The position numbers were made by a program, and so were the translations under genes. DNA of 9,292 nt from a bacterium (GTDB lineage: Bacteria; Bacillota; Clostridia; Oscillospirales; Acutalibacteraceae). Shown here one piece after another: positions 1-7,014 of this stretch (position 1 is its first letter; each line of letters starts with the position of its first letter). The stretch lies in assembly GCA_020625635.1 (NCBI GenBank), contig JAHLBL010000055.1, positions 1 through 9,292 of the forward strand, written 5' to 3'. The notes under the pieces were generated by a model that was not told where the DNA came from, did no database searches, and was given only the letters and a program-made list of their open reading frames with translations.

Positions 1-1
1 C

Positions 2-154
2 CAGAACACCAACAGCAACGACATCACCGCGTCCGTTCTCGGAATGACTATCGTCGGCTTTGTCGCCGTAGCTTTCTGCACAGTCGGCGCGCTTATTCTC
101 AGCCTGTACAACGAGAAAAAGGTTATGTCCGTTATTGAAAAGAAGAAAAAATAA
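2..154 (+). CDS. C-terminal end of a membrane transporter, probable sugar symporter (partial)
   Basis: This is the last 50 codons of a gene whose start lies left of the window, ending with TAA at 152-154. The frame is open from position 2. It shows one clear membrane segment of about 25 residues (GMTIVGFVAVAFCTVGALIL region), then a short basic cytoplasmic tail (LYNEKKVMSVIEKKKK). A final helix followed by a 'Y.L.EKK...I' tail is typical of glycoside-pentoside-hexuronide (MelB-like) and related MFS symporters. Its position 10 nt upstream of an alpha-galactosidase fits an alpha-galactoside importer. What is seen is only a membrane protein end; the transporter family is inferred from the tail and the context. 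It is almost certainly co-transcribed with the next three genes. Confidence 0.6.
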   Translation, partial: QNTNSNDITASVLGMTIVGFVAVAFCTVGALILSLYNEKKVMSVIEKKKK

Positions 155-159
155 GGTGA
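153..159 (+). promoter_or_regulatory. Ribosome binding site deciding the TTG start of the alpha-galactosidase
   Basis: AAGGTGA lies 5 nt before the TTG at 165 and overlaps the stop codon of the upstream transporter gene. No in-frame ATG lies near it, and the protein N-terminus that follows (MIRKLSGERAAFVLDTENTT) matches the usual start of GH36 enzymes, so TTG is the best start. Confidence 0.7.
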
Positions 160-164
160 TTTAA

Positions 165-2516
165 TTGATAAGAAAACTCAGCGGAGAGCGCGCGGCGTTC
201 GTCCTTGACACCGAGAACACCACCTACGTTTTCGCCGTATCGCCCTCGGGACACCTCGAACACCTTTACTACGGCGGCAGAATCAACCTTAACAACGCCT
301 CCGACTGCGACGTTTTCCGCGAGAAGCGCGAGTTCGAGGCAGGCAACAGCATTGTTTATTCCAAGGAGTACCCCACAGTGCTCCCCGAGGATATGTGTCT
401 CGAGTTTTCAACTCTCGGACACGGCGACGTGCGCGAGCCGTTTATCGAGCTCGTCAGAGCCGACGGAAGCCGAAGCGGAGACTTTTTATACAGCGGTTAC
501 GTTATTGACAGCGAACCGTCAGATTTTACAACCCTGCCGTCCTCTTACGCGCGTGACGGCGAGGCGGAGCATCTGTGCGTCACGGCGCGCGACGGAGAGC
601 TCACACTTCAGCTTCACTACCGCGTTTATCCGGACTGCGACGTAATCACGCGCAGCGCGCGCCTTATCAACGAGGGCAGTGAAACCGTTGCGCTCGAGCG
701 GCTTATGAGCACTCAGGTGGACATTCCGTTCAGCGGTGTCTGCGTAACCTCGTTTCACGGAGCGTGGGCGCGCGAAATGAACAAAAACACCGCCTCGCTC
801 ACCGCGGGAAAGTTCGTTATAGAGAGCCGCGCGGGCTGCTCGTCGAATCGCGCGAATCCGTTCTTTATGGTGCATTCGCCTTCCGCTACAGAGCACACGG
901 GCAGCGTATATGGCTTCAACCTCATTTACAGCGGCAATCACTACGCCGCGGCGGAAGTCAACGCCTACGGCAAGACGCGTATTATAAGCGGTATTCAGCC
1001 GGGCGGTTTCCGATTTCTGCTCAGCGAAGGCGAGAGCTTTGAGGCGCCCGAGGCTGTGATGACCTTCTCGGCGCGAGGCTTTTCGGGACAGAGCGTCAAT
1101 ATGCACCGCTTCGTGCGCGGGCACATCGTACGCGGAGAATGGAAATATAAAGAGCGCCCCGTTCTGCTGAACAGCTGGGAAGCGTTCTACTTCAAGGTAA
1201 ACGAGCGCGATATACTCTCGCTCGCGAAGGCGGGCAAGAAGCTCGGCATAGAGCTCATTGTCATGGATGACGGCTGGTTCGGCAGCAGAGACAGCGACTC
1301 AAAGGCGCTCGGCGACTGGACGCCGAACAAAAACAAGCTTCCTGGCGGGCTCAAATCGCTCGCCGATAAAATAAACGCGCTCGGAATGGATTTCGGGCTC
1401 TGGGTAGAGCCTGAGATGGTAAACGCCGACAGCGACCTTTACCGCAGTCACCCCGACTGGACAATGGAAATCAAGGGCAGGCTCCACTCCGAGGGCAGGA
1501 ACCAGCGCGTGCTCGACCTCGCTAATCCCGAGGTTCGGGATTACCTGATAAATAAAATGACCGAGGTATTCTCCTCAGCCAATATTACATATGTCAAATG
1601 GGATATGAACCGAATTTTTTCGGACGTCTTCTCACCCACTCTCCCGCCCGAAAAACAGGGCGAAACAGCTCACCGCTATATCTGCGGGCTCTATCACATA
1701 ATGAAGACGCTGACAGAACGCTTCCCGAAGATCCTGTTCGAGGGCTGCGCCTCGGGCGGAAACCGATTTGACCTCGGAATACTCTGTTATTTCCCGCAAA
1801 TCTGGGCGAGCGACAACACCGACGCGATCTGCCGCGCGACAATTCAGGAGGGCTACAGCTACGGCTATCCGCAGTCCTGCGTCGGCGCTCACGTCAGCGC
1901 TGTTCCCAATCACCAGACGCTGAGACAAACTCCGATAGAAACACGCTTCGGCGTGTCCGCGTTCGGCGTACTCGGCTATGAATGCGACGTGCGCGACTTC
2001 AACGCCGAAGCCCGCGACAAGGTCGCTAAGCAAATCGAGCTCTATAAATCGTGGCGGAAAGTATTGCAGTTCGGGCAGTTTTACCGCGTAACATCGGGCA
2101 ACGTCCACGAATGGATATGCGTCTCAAAGGACAAAACGAAAGCCGTCGGTCTGCTGCTTCAGGAGCTCACACAGCCGAACACACAGGCTCAGCGCTTCTA
2201 TGCCGCGGGGCTCGATCCCGAAAAAGCTTACCGCCTCTACAGTCTGTCGGAGCGCGTGGACGTGAAGCAGTTCGGCAGTCTCATCAACACGGTCGCGCCT
2301 ATTCACGTAAAACAGGATTCGCTGATCCACAACGTGATCGCAAAGGCGGTAAAGATGAATTCCGAGACCGAGAACCTGACCGCCTCGGGCGACATCCTTA
2401 TGCATACAGGCGTTGCTCTCAGCCCCGCGTTCTCGGGAACAGGCTTCAACGAGAACGTAAGGGTATTCACCGACTTTTCGTCAAGACTGTACTTTTTTGA
2501 GGAGGAGCGCGGTTGA
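165..2516 (+). CDS. Alpha-galactosidase, glycoside hydrolase family 36
   Basis: Hydrolyses terminal alpha-1,6-galactose from melibiose, raffinose or stachyose, releasing galactose for the next two enzymes. The 783-residue protein has the GH36 layout: N-terminal beta-sandwich (about 1-330), (beta/alpha)8 barrel (about 330-660) and C-terminal beta domain. Visible motifs are NSWEAFYF (336-343), VMDDGWFG with Asp368/369, YVKWDMNR with nucleophile Asp480, EGCASGGNR (526-534) and SDNTD with acid/base Asp550. The 70-residue gap between Asp480 and Asp550 equals that in characterised AgaA-type enzymes. It is slightly longer than the usual 720-750 residues. There is no signal peptide, so it is cytoplasmic and acts on imported sugar. 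It starts at TTG, 10 nt after the transporter stop, and overlaps galactokinase by 4 nt. Family call is secure; exact substrate preference is not readable. Confidence 0.96.
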   Translation: MIRKLSGERAAFVLDTENTTYVFAVSPSGHLEHLYYGGRINLNNASDCDVFREKREFEAGNSIVYSKEYPTVLPEDMCLEFSTLGHGDVREPFIELVRADGSRSGDFLYSGYVIDSEPSDFTTLPSSYARDGEAEHLCVTARDGELTLQLHYRVYPDCDVITRSARLINEGSETVALERLMSTQVDIPFSGVCVTSFHGAWAREMNKNTASLTAGKFVIESRAGCSSNRANPFFMVHSPSATEHTGSVYGFNLIYSGNHYAAAEVNAYGKTRIISGIQPGGFRFLLSEGESFEAPEAVMTFSARGFSGQSVNMHRFVRGHIVRGEWKYKERPVLLNSWEAFYFKVNERDILSLAKAGKKLGIELIVMDDGWFGSRDSDSKALGDWTPNKNKLPGGLKSLADKINALGMDFGLWVEPEMVNADSDLYRSHPDWTMEIKGRLHSEGRNQRVLDLANPEVRDYLINKMTEVFSSANITYVKWDMNRIFSDVFSPTLPPEKQGETAHRYICGLYHIMKTLTERFPKILFEGCASGGNRFDLGILCYFPQIWASDNTDAICRATIQEGYSYGYPQSCVGAHVSAVPNHQTLRQTPIETRFGVSAFGVLGYECDVRDFNAEARDKVAKQIELYKSWRKVLQFGQFYRVTSGNVHEWICVSKDKTKAVGLLLQELTQPNTQAQRFYAAGLDPEKAYRLYSLSERVDVKQFGSLINTVAPIHVKQDSLIHNVIAKAVKMNSETENLTASGDILMHTGVALSPAFSGTGFNENVRVFTDFSSRLYFFEEERG
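2499..2507 (+). promoter_or_regulatory. Ribosome binding site of galK inside the end of the alpha-galactosidase gene
   Basis: GAGGAGGAG lies 5 nt before the TTG start at 2513. The start and the upstream TGA stop share TTGA (2513-2516), which suggests translational coupling of the two genes. Confidence 0.7.
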
Positions 2517-3655
2517 AAAAAACAGAAGCATTATTTGAGAAAATATACAACAACGCGCCCGAGGTGTGCTGCTTTGCTCCGGGCAGAGTCAATCTTATCG
2601 GGGAGCACACCGACTACAACGGCGGTCACGTCTTCCCCTGCGCGATAAATCTCGGAATCCGCTGTGCCGTATCGCGCAGAAGCGACGGCGTTCTACGATT
2701 CTTTTCCGCGAATTTTCAGGATAGCGGAATCATAAAATATAGTAAAGACGACTTATCAGCCAAAGGCAGCTGGGCTGACTATCCCGTCGGCGTGATCCGC
2801 GCATTCGGCGCGTTCGGCTATCCCATCGAGAGCGGCGCTGACTTCTGCTTCAGCGGCGATCTCCCCGACGGCTCGGGGCTCTCGTCCTCGGCGGCGCTTG
2901 AGGTCGCCACGGGCACGGCGCTGAAGGAGCTATTTTCCATTCCCGTCACGCCTCAGGAAATCGCCTTGATCGGACAGTTCGCGGAGAACCGTTTTATCGG
3001 CGTCAACTGCGGAATTATGGACCAGTTCGCGAGCGCCATGGGAAAGCGCGGCTGCGCTGTTCTGCTGAACGCGGAAACACTCGGATACAAATACGCTCCG
3101 CTCGGCGACGCCGCGGTCGTGGTCGTCAACAGCGGAGTAAAGCACTCTCTCGCGTCCTCCGCCTACAACGACCGCAGACGCGAGTGTGAAGCCGCGCGCG
3201 GAGCGTTAAAAGTCTCCGCTCTCTGCGCTGTTACGCCCGAGGAGTTCGAGGAGAAAAAGCACCTTATTGCCAATCCCGTCTGCCGAAAAAGAGCGAGGCA
3301 CGCGGTATATGAAAACAGGCGCGCGCTCGACGGAGCGGACGCGCTGATCAGCGGAGACCTTGAGCTTTTCGGACAGCTTATGAACGCCTCGCACGAATCA
3401 CTGCGCCGCGACTACGAGGTGTCCTGCGCCGAACTGGACTTTCTAAGCGAAACCGCGCGCAGCATAAGCGGAGTTTACGGCTCGCGTATGACAGGCGGAG
3501 GCTTCGGCGGATGTACCGTAAGCCTTTTAAAGCCCGACGCTGTCGCGAACTATGTTGAAGTGATAAGCGCCGCCTATAAGGAAAAATTCGGAATTATTCC
3601 CGAAATATACAACATAACCGCCGAAAACGGCGCCGAAATAATAAAGCGGAGGTAA
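2513..3655 (+). CDS. galK: Galactokinase
   Basis: Phosphorylates galactose to galactose-1-phosphate with ATP, the first committed step of the Leloir pathway, in the cytoplasm. The 380-residue protein is of normal length and has all three GHMP-kinase signatures: GRVNLIGEHTDYNGG (24-38) with Arg25, the sugar-binding Glu31/His32/Asp34 and the transition-state Arg; the ATP loop PDGSGLSSSAALE (118-130); and MTGGGFGGC (326-334). Catalytic Asp170 sits in CGIMDQFASAMG. The GEHTDY signature separates it from mevalonate and homoserine kinases. Translation starts at TTG, overlapping the stop of the alpha-galactosidase gene (TTGA), and the stop lies 2 nt before galT. All key residues are present, so it should be active. 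Confidence 0.97.
   Translation: MKKTEALFEKIYNNAPEVCCFAPGRVNLIGEHTDYNGGHVFPCAINLGIRCAVSRRSDGVLRFFSANFQDSGIIKYSKDDLSAKGSWADYPVGVIRAFGAFGYPIESGADFCFSGDLPDGSGLSSSAALEVATGTALKELFSIPVTPQEIALIGQFAENRFIGVNCGIMDQFASAMGKRGCAVLLNAETLGYKYAPLGDAAVVVVNSGVKHSLASSAYNDRRRECEAARGALKVSALCAVTPEEFEEKKHLIANPVCRKRARHAVYENRRALDGADALISGDLELFGQLMNASHESLRRDYEVSCAELDFLSETARSISGVYGSRMTGGGFGGCTVSLLKPDAVANYVEVISAAYKEKFGIIPEIYNITAENGAEIIKRR
3648..3653 (+). promoter_or_regulatory. Ribosome binding site of galT
   Basis: GGAGGT overlaps the galK stop codon and lies 4 nt before the ATG at 3658, supporting that start. Confidence 0.75.
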
Positions 3656-3657
3656 TT

Positions 3658-5148
3658 ATGATTTTTAAAGCTATAGAAGCCCTTGTCGCCTATGCTGTTG
3701 ACAACGGACTGATCGACAAAACCGAAATCATATATTCGCGCAACCGACTTCTCGACGTTATGCGCGAGGACAGCTTTGAAGCGTCACAGCCGCTCGACGC
3801 GCCTTTGCCCGAGCTTCTAAAAACGCTGACGGACTGCGCTGTTGATAAAGGGCTGTGCTCCGACACGACCGAAAGCAGGGACATCTTCGACACACGGCTG
3901 ATGAACTGTCTTACTCCGCGCCCGAGCGAGGTCAATCAGCGTTTCTGGGAACAGTATTTTGTTTCGCCAAAGGCGGCGACAGATTGGTTCTACAAATTCA
4001 GCGGCGACGTTAACTACATCCGCCGCGACCGGATCGCGCGCGACAGACGCTGGAAAATCGACAGCGAATACGGCGAAATCGACATCACCATCAACCTGTC
4101 CAAGCCCGAAAAAGACCCGCGCGACATAGCCGCCGCGGGAAAATCCGCCTCGGTCGCCTATCCGCTGTGTCAGCTCTGCGCCGAGAACGTAGGTTACGCA
4201 GGACGGATCGGACATCCCGCCAGAGCGAATCACCGCACGATACCGCTGAATCTCGGCGGAGACTCGTGGTTCCTGCAATATTCGCCGTATGTTTACTACA
4301 ATGAACACTGCATAGTATTCAACAGTCAGCACGTTCCTATGAAAATCAATCGGGCGGCGTTTGACAAGCTGTTTGACTTTGTGCGCCAGTTCCCGCATTA
4401 TTTCGTGGGCTCAAACGCAGACCTGCCGATCGTCGGCGGCTCAATTCTGAGCCACGACCATTTCCAGGGCGGAAGATACACCTTCGCGATGGAAAAGGCG
4501 GAAATTGAACAGACCTACAATGTGCCCGACTATAAGGATGTAGTCTGCGGAATCGTCAAGTGGCCGCTGTCCGTTATCCGACTGAGGGGATGCGACAGCA
4601 GCAGAGTCGCGGAGCTTGCGGAGCTGATACTCAACAAATGGCGCGGCTACACCGACGAGCAGGCGATGATTTTCGCCGAAACCGACGGAGTACCGCACAA
4701 CACGATTACGCCGATAGCGCGCAGGAGAGGCGACGACTACGAGCTCGACCTGTGTCTGCGCAACAACCTCACCACACCCGAGCATCCGCTGGGGCTGTAT
4801 CATCCTCACGCACAGCGCCATCATATAAAGAAAGAGAACATCGGGCTCATTGAGGTTATGGGACTTGCGGTTCTTCCCGCGCGTTTGCAGAAGGAGCTTG
4901 ATTTGCTCGAGCAGTGCATCGCCGACGGCAGGGATATTTCAGGCAGCGAAATGATAGCCAAGCACGCCGACTGGGCGAATACCTTCGCTCCCGAGCTGAA
5001 ATCTCAACCGCGCGAGGTGATAAGGGAAAAGCTCGCGCAGGAGGTCGGAAAGGTATTCCTCGGTGTTCTCGAGGACGCGGGCGTATTCAAGCGCACCGCC
5101 GACGGCAAAGCCGCGTTCGGACGGTTTATAAAGAACATTATTGAATAG
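3658..5148 (+). CDS. galT: UDP-glucose--hexose-1-phosphate uridylyltransferase, class II
   Basis: Exchanges UMP between UDP-glucose and galactose-1-phosphate, giving UDP-galactose and glucose-1-phosphate, the second Leloir step. At 496 residues it has the length of the Firmicutes class-II enzymes rather than the ~350 residues of E. coli-type GalT. It carries the class-II signature DLPIVGGSILSHDHFQGG (255-272), where the His-x-His at 266/268 corresponds to the HPH uridylylation site of class I. A second conserved block precedes it (NLGGDSWFLQYSPYVYYNEH). The start is ATG with an SD that overlaps the galK stop, so galK and galT are tightly coupled. Epimerisation of UDP-galactose back to UDP-glucose needs galE, which must be elsewhere. 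A strong hairpin follows 8 nt after the stop. Confidence 0.96.
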   Translation: MIFKAIEALVAYAVDNGLIDKTEIIYSRNRLLDVMREDSFEASQPLDAPLPELLKTLTDCAVDKGLCSDTTESRDIFDTRLMNCLTPRPSEVNQRFWEQYFVSPKAATDWFYKFSGDVNYIRRDRIARDRRWKIDSEYGEIDITINLSKPEKDPRDIAAAGKSASVAYPLCQLCAENVGYAGRIGHPARANHRTIPLNLGGDSWFLQYSPYVYYNEHCIVFNSQHVPMKINRAAFDKLFDFVRQFPHYFVGSNADLPIVGGSILSHDHFQGGRYTFAMEKAEIEQTYNVPDYKDVVCGIVKWPLSVIRLRGCDSSRVAELAELILNKWRGYTDEQAMIFAETDGVPHNTITPIARRRGDDYELDLCLRNNLTTPEHPLGLYHPHAQRHHIKKENIGLIEVMGLAVLPARLQKELDLLEQCIADGRDISGSEMIAKHADWANTFAPELKSQPREVIREKLAQEVGKVFLGVLEDAGVFKRTADGKAAFGRFIKNIIE

Positions 5149-5155
5149 CTGCAAT

Positions 5156-5190
5156 AAAGCGCCGCGTTCGTTCTGACGCGGCGCTTTTAA
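5156..5190 (+). terminator. Rho-independent terminator of the gal operon, possibly bidirectional
   Basis: A perfect 12-bp stem, AAAGCGCCGCGT (5156-5167) with ACGCGGCGCTTT (5176-5187), encloses an 8-nt loop and ends in TTTT. It lies between convergent genes, 8 nt after the galT stop and 25 nt from the end of the - strand glycosylase gene. On the - strand the stem also ends in TTT followed by an AT-rich stretch, so it could stop transcription from both sides. Confidence 0.9.
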
Positions 5191-5214
5191 ATTATCAATG
5201 ATATCGTATCCGTA

Positions 5215-5706
5215 TCACAGCGTTATTGCTTTCCACTCAGCGACGAGCCGCTCGAGTGAAAACGCGGCGTTTGCGGGGCTTGTAGAAGGGAGCTTCACGG
5301 CTTTTATTCCCGTTTCGGGAAAGATATATTTCATATACATCCTGTGTGAAAGAGCCCCGTTGCAGAAGATTTTTTCAATTTTGCTCCCGCTGATTATCCC
5401 CGAAATGTCGTTCGGAACAACGTCCCTTACCGAGCTGTCGGACGAGCCCGTTATCGTGCAGGAACGTATCGAATCCCAGAGCGCAAGACGGTTGCGCAGT
5501 ATCATAGCCCGTTTTTCCTCGGTTGTACGCGGCACGTCTTCATCAAAAAGCTCAGCCAGCACCTTCCAGAATCTGTTCTGCGGATGACCGTAAAAGAACA
5601 TCGCCTCCCTCGACCTGACCGACGGAAAGCTGCCGAGTATCAGCACCCTTGACTCCGCGTCATACAGAGGCGGAAACGGATGGACTATACTGATTGTTTC
5701 GCTCAT
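5215..5706 (-). CDS. Hypoxanthine (deoxyinosine) DNA glycosylase, uracil-DNA-glycosylase superfamily family 6
   Basis: A base-excision repair enzyme that would remove hypoxanthine arising from adenine deamination. The protein has 163 residues from the ATG at 5706. It shows the family pattern: LILGSFPS (22-29, superfamily motif 1, without the catalytic Asp of family-1 UDG), FFYGHPQNRFW (37-47), whose Asn44 is a candidate catalytic residue, and LPSTSPAN near the C-terminus (139-146). A GTG at 5718 would add four residues, but AGGTGAGGTG lies 4 nt before the ATG, so ATG is chosen. Composition is host-like, unlike the AT-rich genes upstream. It starts 21 nt after the first LRR gene and could be read through from it, but it is probably an ordinary housekeeping gene next to which the accessory cluster settled. 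Family call is good; activity is inferred. Confidence 0.88.
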   Translation of the reverse strand: MSETISIVHPFPPLYDAESRVLILGSFPSVRSREAMFFYGHPQNRFWKVLAELFDEDVPRTTEEKRAMILRNRLALWDSIRSCTITGSSDSSVRDVVPNDISGIISGSKIEKIFCNGALSHRMYMKYIFPETGIKAVKLPSTSPANAAFSLERLVAEWKAITL

Positions 5707-5727
5707 AAAACACCTCACCTGCGTTTG

Positions 5728-6732
5728 TTACGCCGCCACAAACTTGAATCCGTTCTTCTTCGCGTACTTCTCGGCGGCAGTGCCTTTATATCCTTTGATG
5801 GTAAAGTCTTTAATGGGTACATCAATATAAGATTCATCACCGGACGGCTGATATTTCAATACATATCCAAATGCCATTTTACCTATTTTCTTTACGCTTG
5901 CGGGTATTGTTATACTTTTTAAACTTTTGCAATTATCAAAAGCCCTGTCCTCAATCTCGGTAACATTATTCTGTATCGTTACTTCCTTCATCTTTTTGCA
6001 GGAATAAAAGGTTTGGGATTTTATAGTTTTAATATTTTTGGGTAGTTTAATAGATTTCAACGAATTGCAATGTGAAAAAGCGTCGTCAATTTCTGTGACC
6101 GTATCAGGAATATTAATTGAGCTCAGGTTTTTACAATTAAAAAATACTTCTTGAGAAATCTTTTGTATGCCATTTTTTAATGTCACCTTTTTCAGATTTT
6201 TACAGTCATAGAAGGTTCCGTACGGCAACTTTTTTATGCTTCCCGGAATAGTTATTTCATTTAAGCTTTCGCATCCATTGAAAACACACATATCACCGAG
6301 AGACGTAACACTGTCGGGGATATTTATTTTTTTTAATTTCTTGCAGTAATCAAATGCGCTGGTACCGATATATTCTACCGTATCCGGAATACTTACCGTT
6401 TTTATTCTGTCATAATAGTTTCTTCTTTTACCTGTATTGCCTTCCATGTCAAAAGAGAAAGCATAATCACGAATACTTGTTATCCTCTTTTTCAATACGA
6501 TGTTTTCGGGATATTCTATATCTTTCCATGGAGCATTTTCCATTTTTCCCTCAATACTAATTGTCAGAGTTCTTGTATTGCTGTCAAATGAATATTGAGT
6601 TTTGGGGGATGAAACGATCTTAATGGCTGACGTTGTATTTTCCGATGTATCGGCACATGCAGACATAACGCTGATTGATGTTATCACTATACAAAATGCT
6701 AATAGCACTTTTATGTATTTATTCTTTTTCAT
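5728..6732 (-). CDS. BspA-type leucine-rich-repeat lipoprotein (LRR protein 1)
   Basis: A 334-residue surface protein. Residues 1-26 form a lipoprotein signal: basic start MKKNKYIK, a hydrophobic stretch, and VMSAC with Cys26 as the likely lipidated residue. Residues about 75-290 hold roughly eight LRR_5 (BspA/TpLRR) repeats of about 23 residues, such as 'C+SL+SI.IP.SV..IG..AF'. The end carries the capping tail GTAAEKYAKKNGFKFVA, shared with LRR protein 2. The start is ATG with AGGAGGT 5 nt upstream, placed only 13 nt after an Rhs/amidase remnant. BspA repeats usually mediate binding; no enzymatic domain is seen. Gene order makes it a candidate immunity or partner protein of an Rhs toxin, but it could equally be an unrelated adhesin. 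The body is AT-rich, the last ~75 nt GC-rich. Confidence 0.88.
   Translation of the reverse strand: MKKNKYIKVLLAFCIVITSISVMSACADTSENTTSAIKIVSSPKTQYSFDSNTRTLTISIEGKMENAPWKDIEYPENIVLKKRITSIRDYAFSFDMEGNTGKRRNYYDRIKTVSIPDTVEYIGTSAFDYCKKLKKINIPDSVTSLGDMCVFNGCESLNEITIPGSIKKLPYGTFYDCKNLKKVTLKNGIQKISQEVFFNCKNLSSINIPDTVTEIDDAFSHCNSLKSIKLPKNIKTIKSQTFYSCKKMKEVTIQNNVTEIEDRAFDNCKSLKSITIPASVKKIGKMAFGYVLKYQPSGDESYIDVPIKDFTIKGYKGTAAEKYAKKNGFKFVAA
5738..5813 (-). repeat. Shared 3' cap repeat, copy 1 (end of LRR protein 1)
   Basis: About 76 nt that match copy 2 at 7031-7106 at roughly 66 positions (about 87 percent, counted by eye), encoding an identical 24-residue end with GYKGTAAEKYAKKNGFKFVA. It is more GC-rich than the gene body. 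Confidence 0.75.
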
Positions 6733-6737
6733 CGTTT

Positions 6738-6744
6738 ACCTCCT
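6738..6744 (-). promoter_or_regulatory. Ribosome binding site of LRR protein 1
   Basis: Read on the - strand, AGGAGGT precedes the ATG at 6732 by 5 nt. It fills the 13-nt gap behind the stop of the Rhs/amidase remnant. Confidence 0.75.
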
Positions 6745-6745
6745 G

Positions 6746-7009
6746 TTAAAAACTGTCTTTAATAGCTATAGCGTATGCCTTTTTCTTACTGTTTTTTTGT
6801 GTTAAATACTTTTCTAAGTCTTTCTTTTTGTGTGAATCCGTATGCGCAGCATAGTATATTAATTTCTTTTTCTTATTGATTTTAGATACAATAACTGCAT
6901 GGAATACTCTTTGCAGAACTCTGCCCGCAGCCCAGTTCATCGTCATTCTGTCACGATAAGTAAGCGGGTTGCCAACCGTCTCAATTCGAAACGGTCGGCA
7001 AAAATCTTT
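6746..7009 (-). pseudogene. Remnant joining an Rhs repeat to the end of a predicted amidase toxin domain
   Basis: The - strand frame is open from just after a TAA at 7010-7012 to a TAA at 6746. Its first part (IETVGNPLTYRDRMTMNWAAGRVLQ region) resembles an Rhs/YD repeat of the type 'GNPLTYRDGMTFTW..GR.L'. It runs straight into HAVIVSKI....IYYAAHTDSHKKKDLEKYL, which resembles the C-terminal end of the putative amidase domain Amidase_6 (His and the 'YY..HT' strand). The Rhs core, the DPSG-type junction and the catalytic N-terminal part of the amidase are all missing, so this is best read as an internally deleted Rhs gene. An ATG exists at 6946 but has no SD. It lies between the two LRR genes. 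Both resemblances are from memory of the families and need a profile search. Confidence 0.6.
6969..7001 (-). other. Hairpin-forming inverted repeat
   Basis: Arms of 11 nt (6969-6979 and 6991-7001) flank an 11-nt loop. In - strand RNA the stem TTGCCGACCGT / ACGGTTGGCAA pairs fully with one G-U. It begins 13 nt after the stop of LRR protein 2, inside the Rhs-repeat remnant. No T-run follows on the - strand, so it is not a normal intrinsic terminator; it may stabilise mRNA or be incidental. Confidence 0.4.
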
Positions 7010-7014
7010 TTATT

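Noticed and set aside
519..1124. Long - strand open frame opposite the alpha-galactosidase gene
   Set aside because: It is a shadow of GC-rich codon usage with no recognisable domain, fully inside a well-supported GH36 gene.
3817..4398. Long - strand open frame opposite galT
   Set aside because: Shadow frame; galT carries complete family signatures and no SD or domain supports the antisense frame.
5198..5587. + strand open frame over the glycosylase gene
   Set aside because: Shadow of the - strand gene, which has clear family motifs and a good SD.
5215..5718. GTG start at 5718 for the DNA glycosylase
   Set aside because: The SD-like AGGTGAGGTG lies downstream of, or overlaps, that GTG and is well placed for the ATG at 5706; the four extra residues add nothing conserved.
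6746..6946. An independent 66-residue gene starting at the ATG at 6946
   Set aside because: No SD precedes the ATG, and the frame extends upstream into an Rhs-repeat-like segment; it looks like the end of a deleted larger gene.
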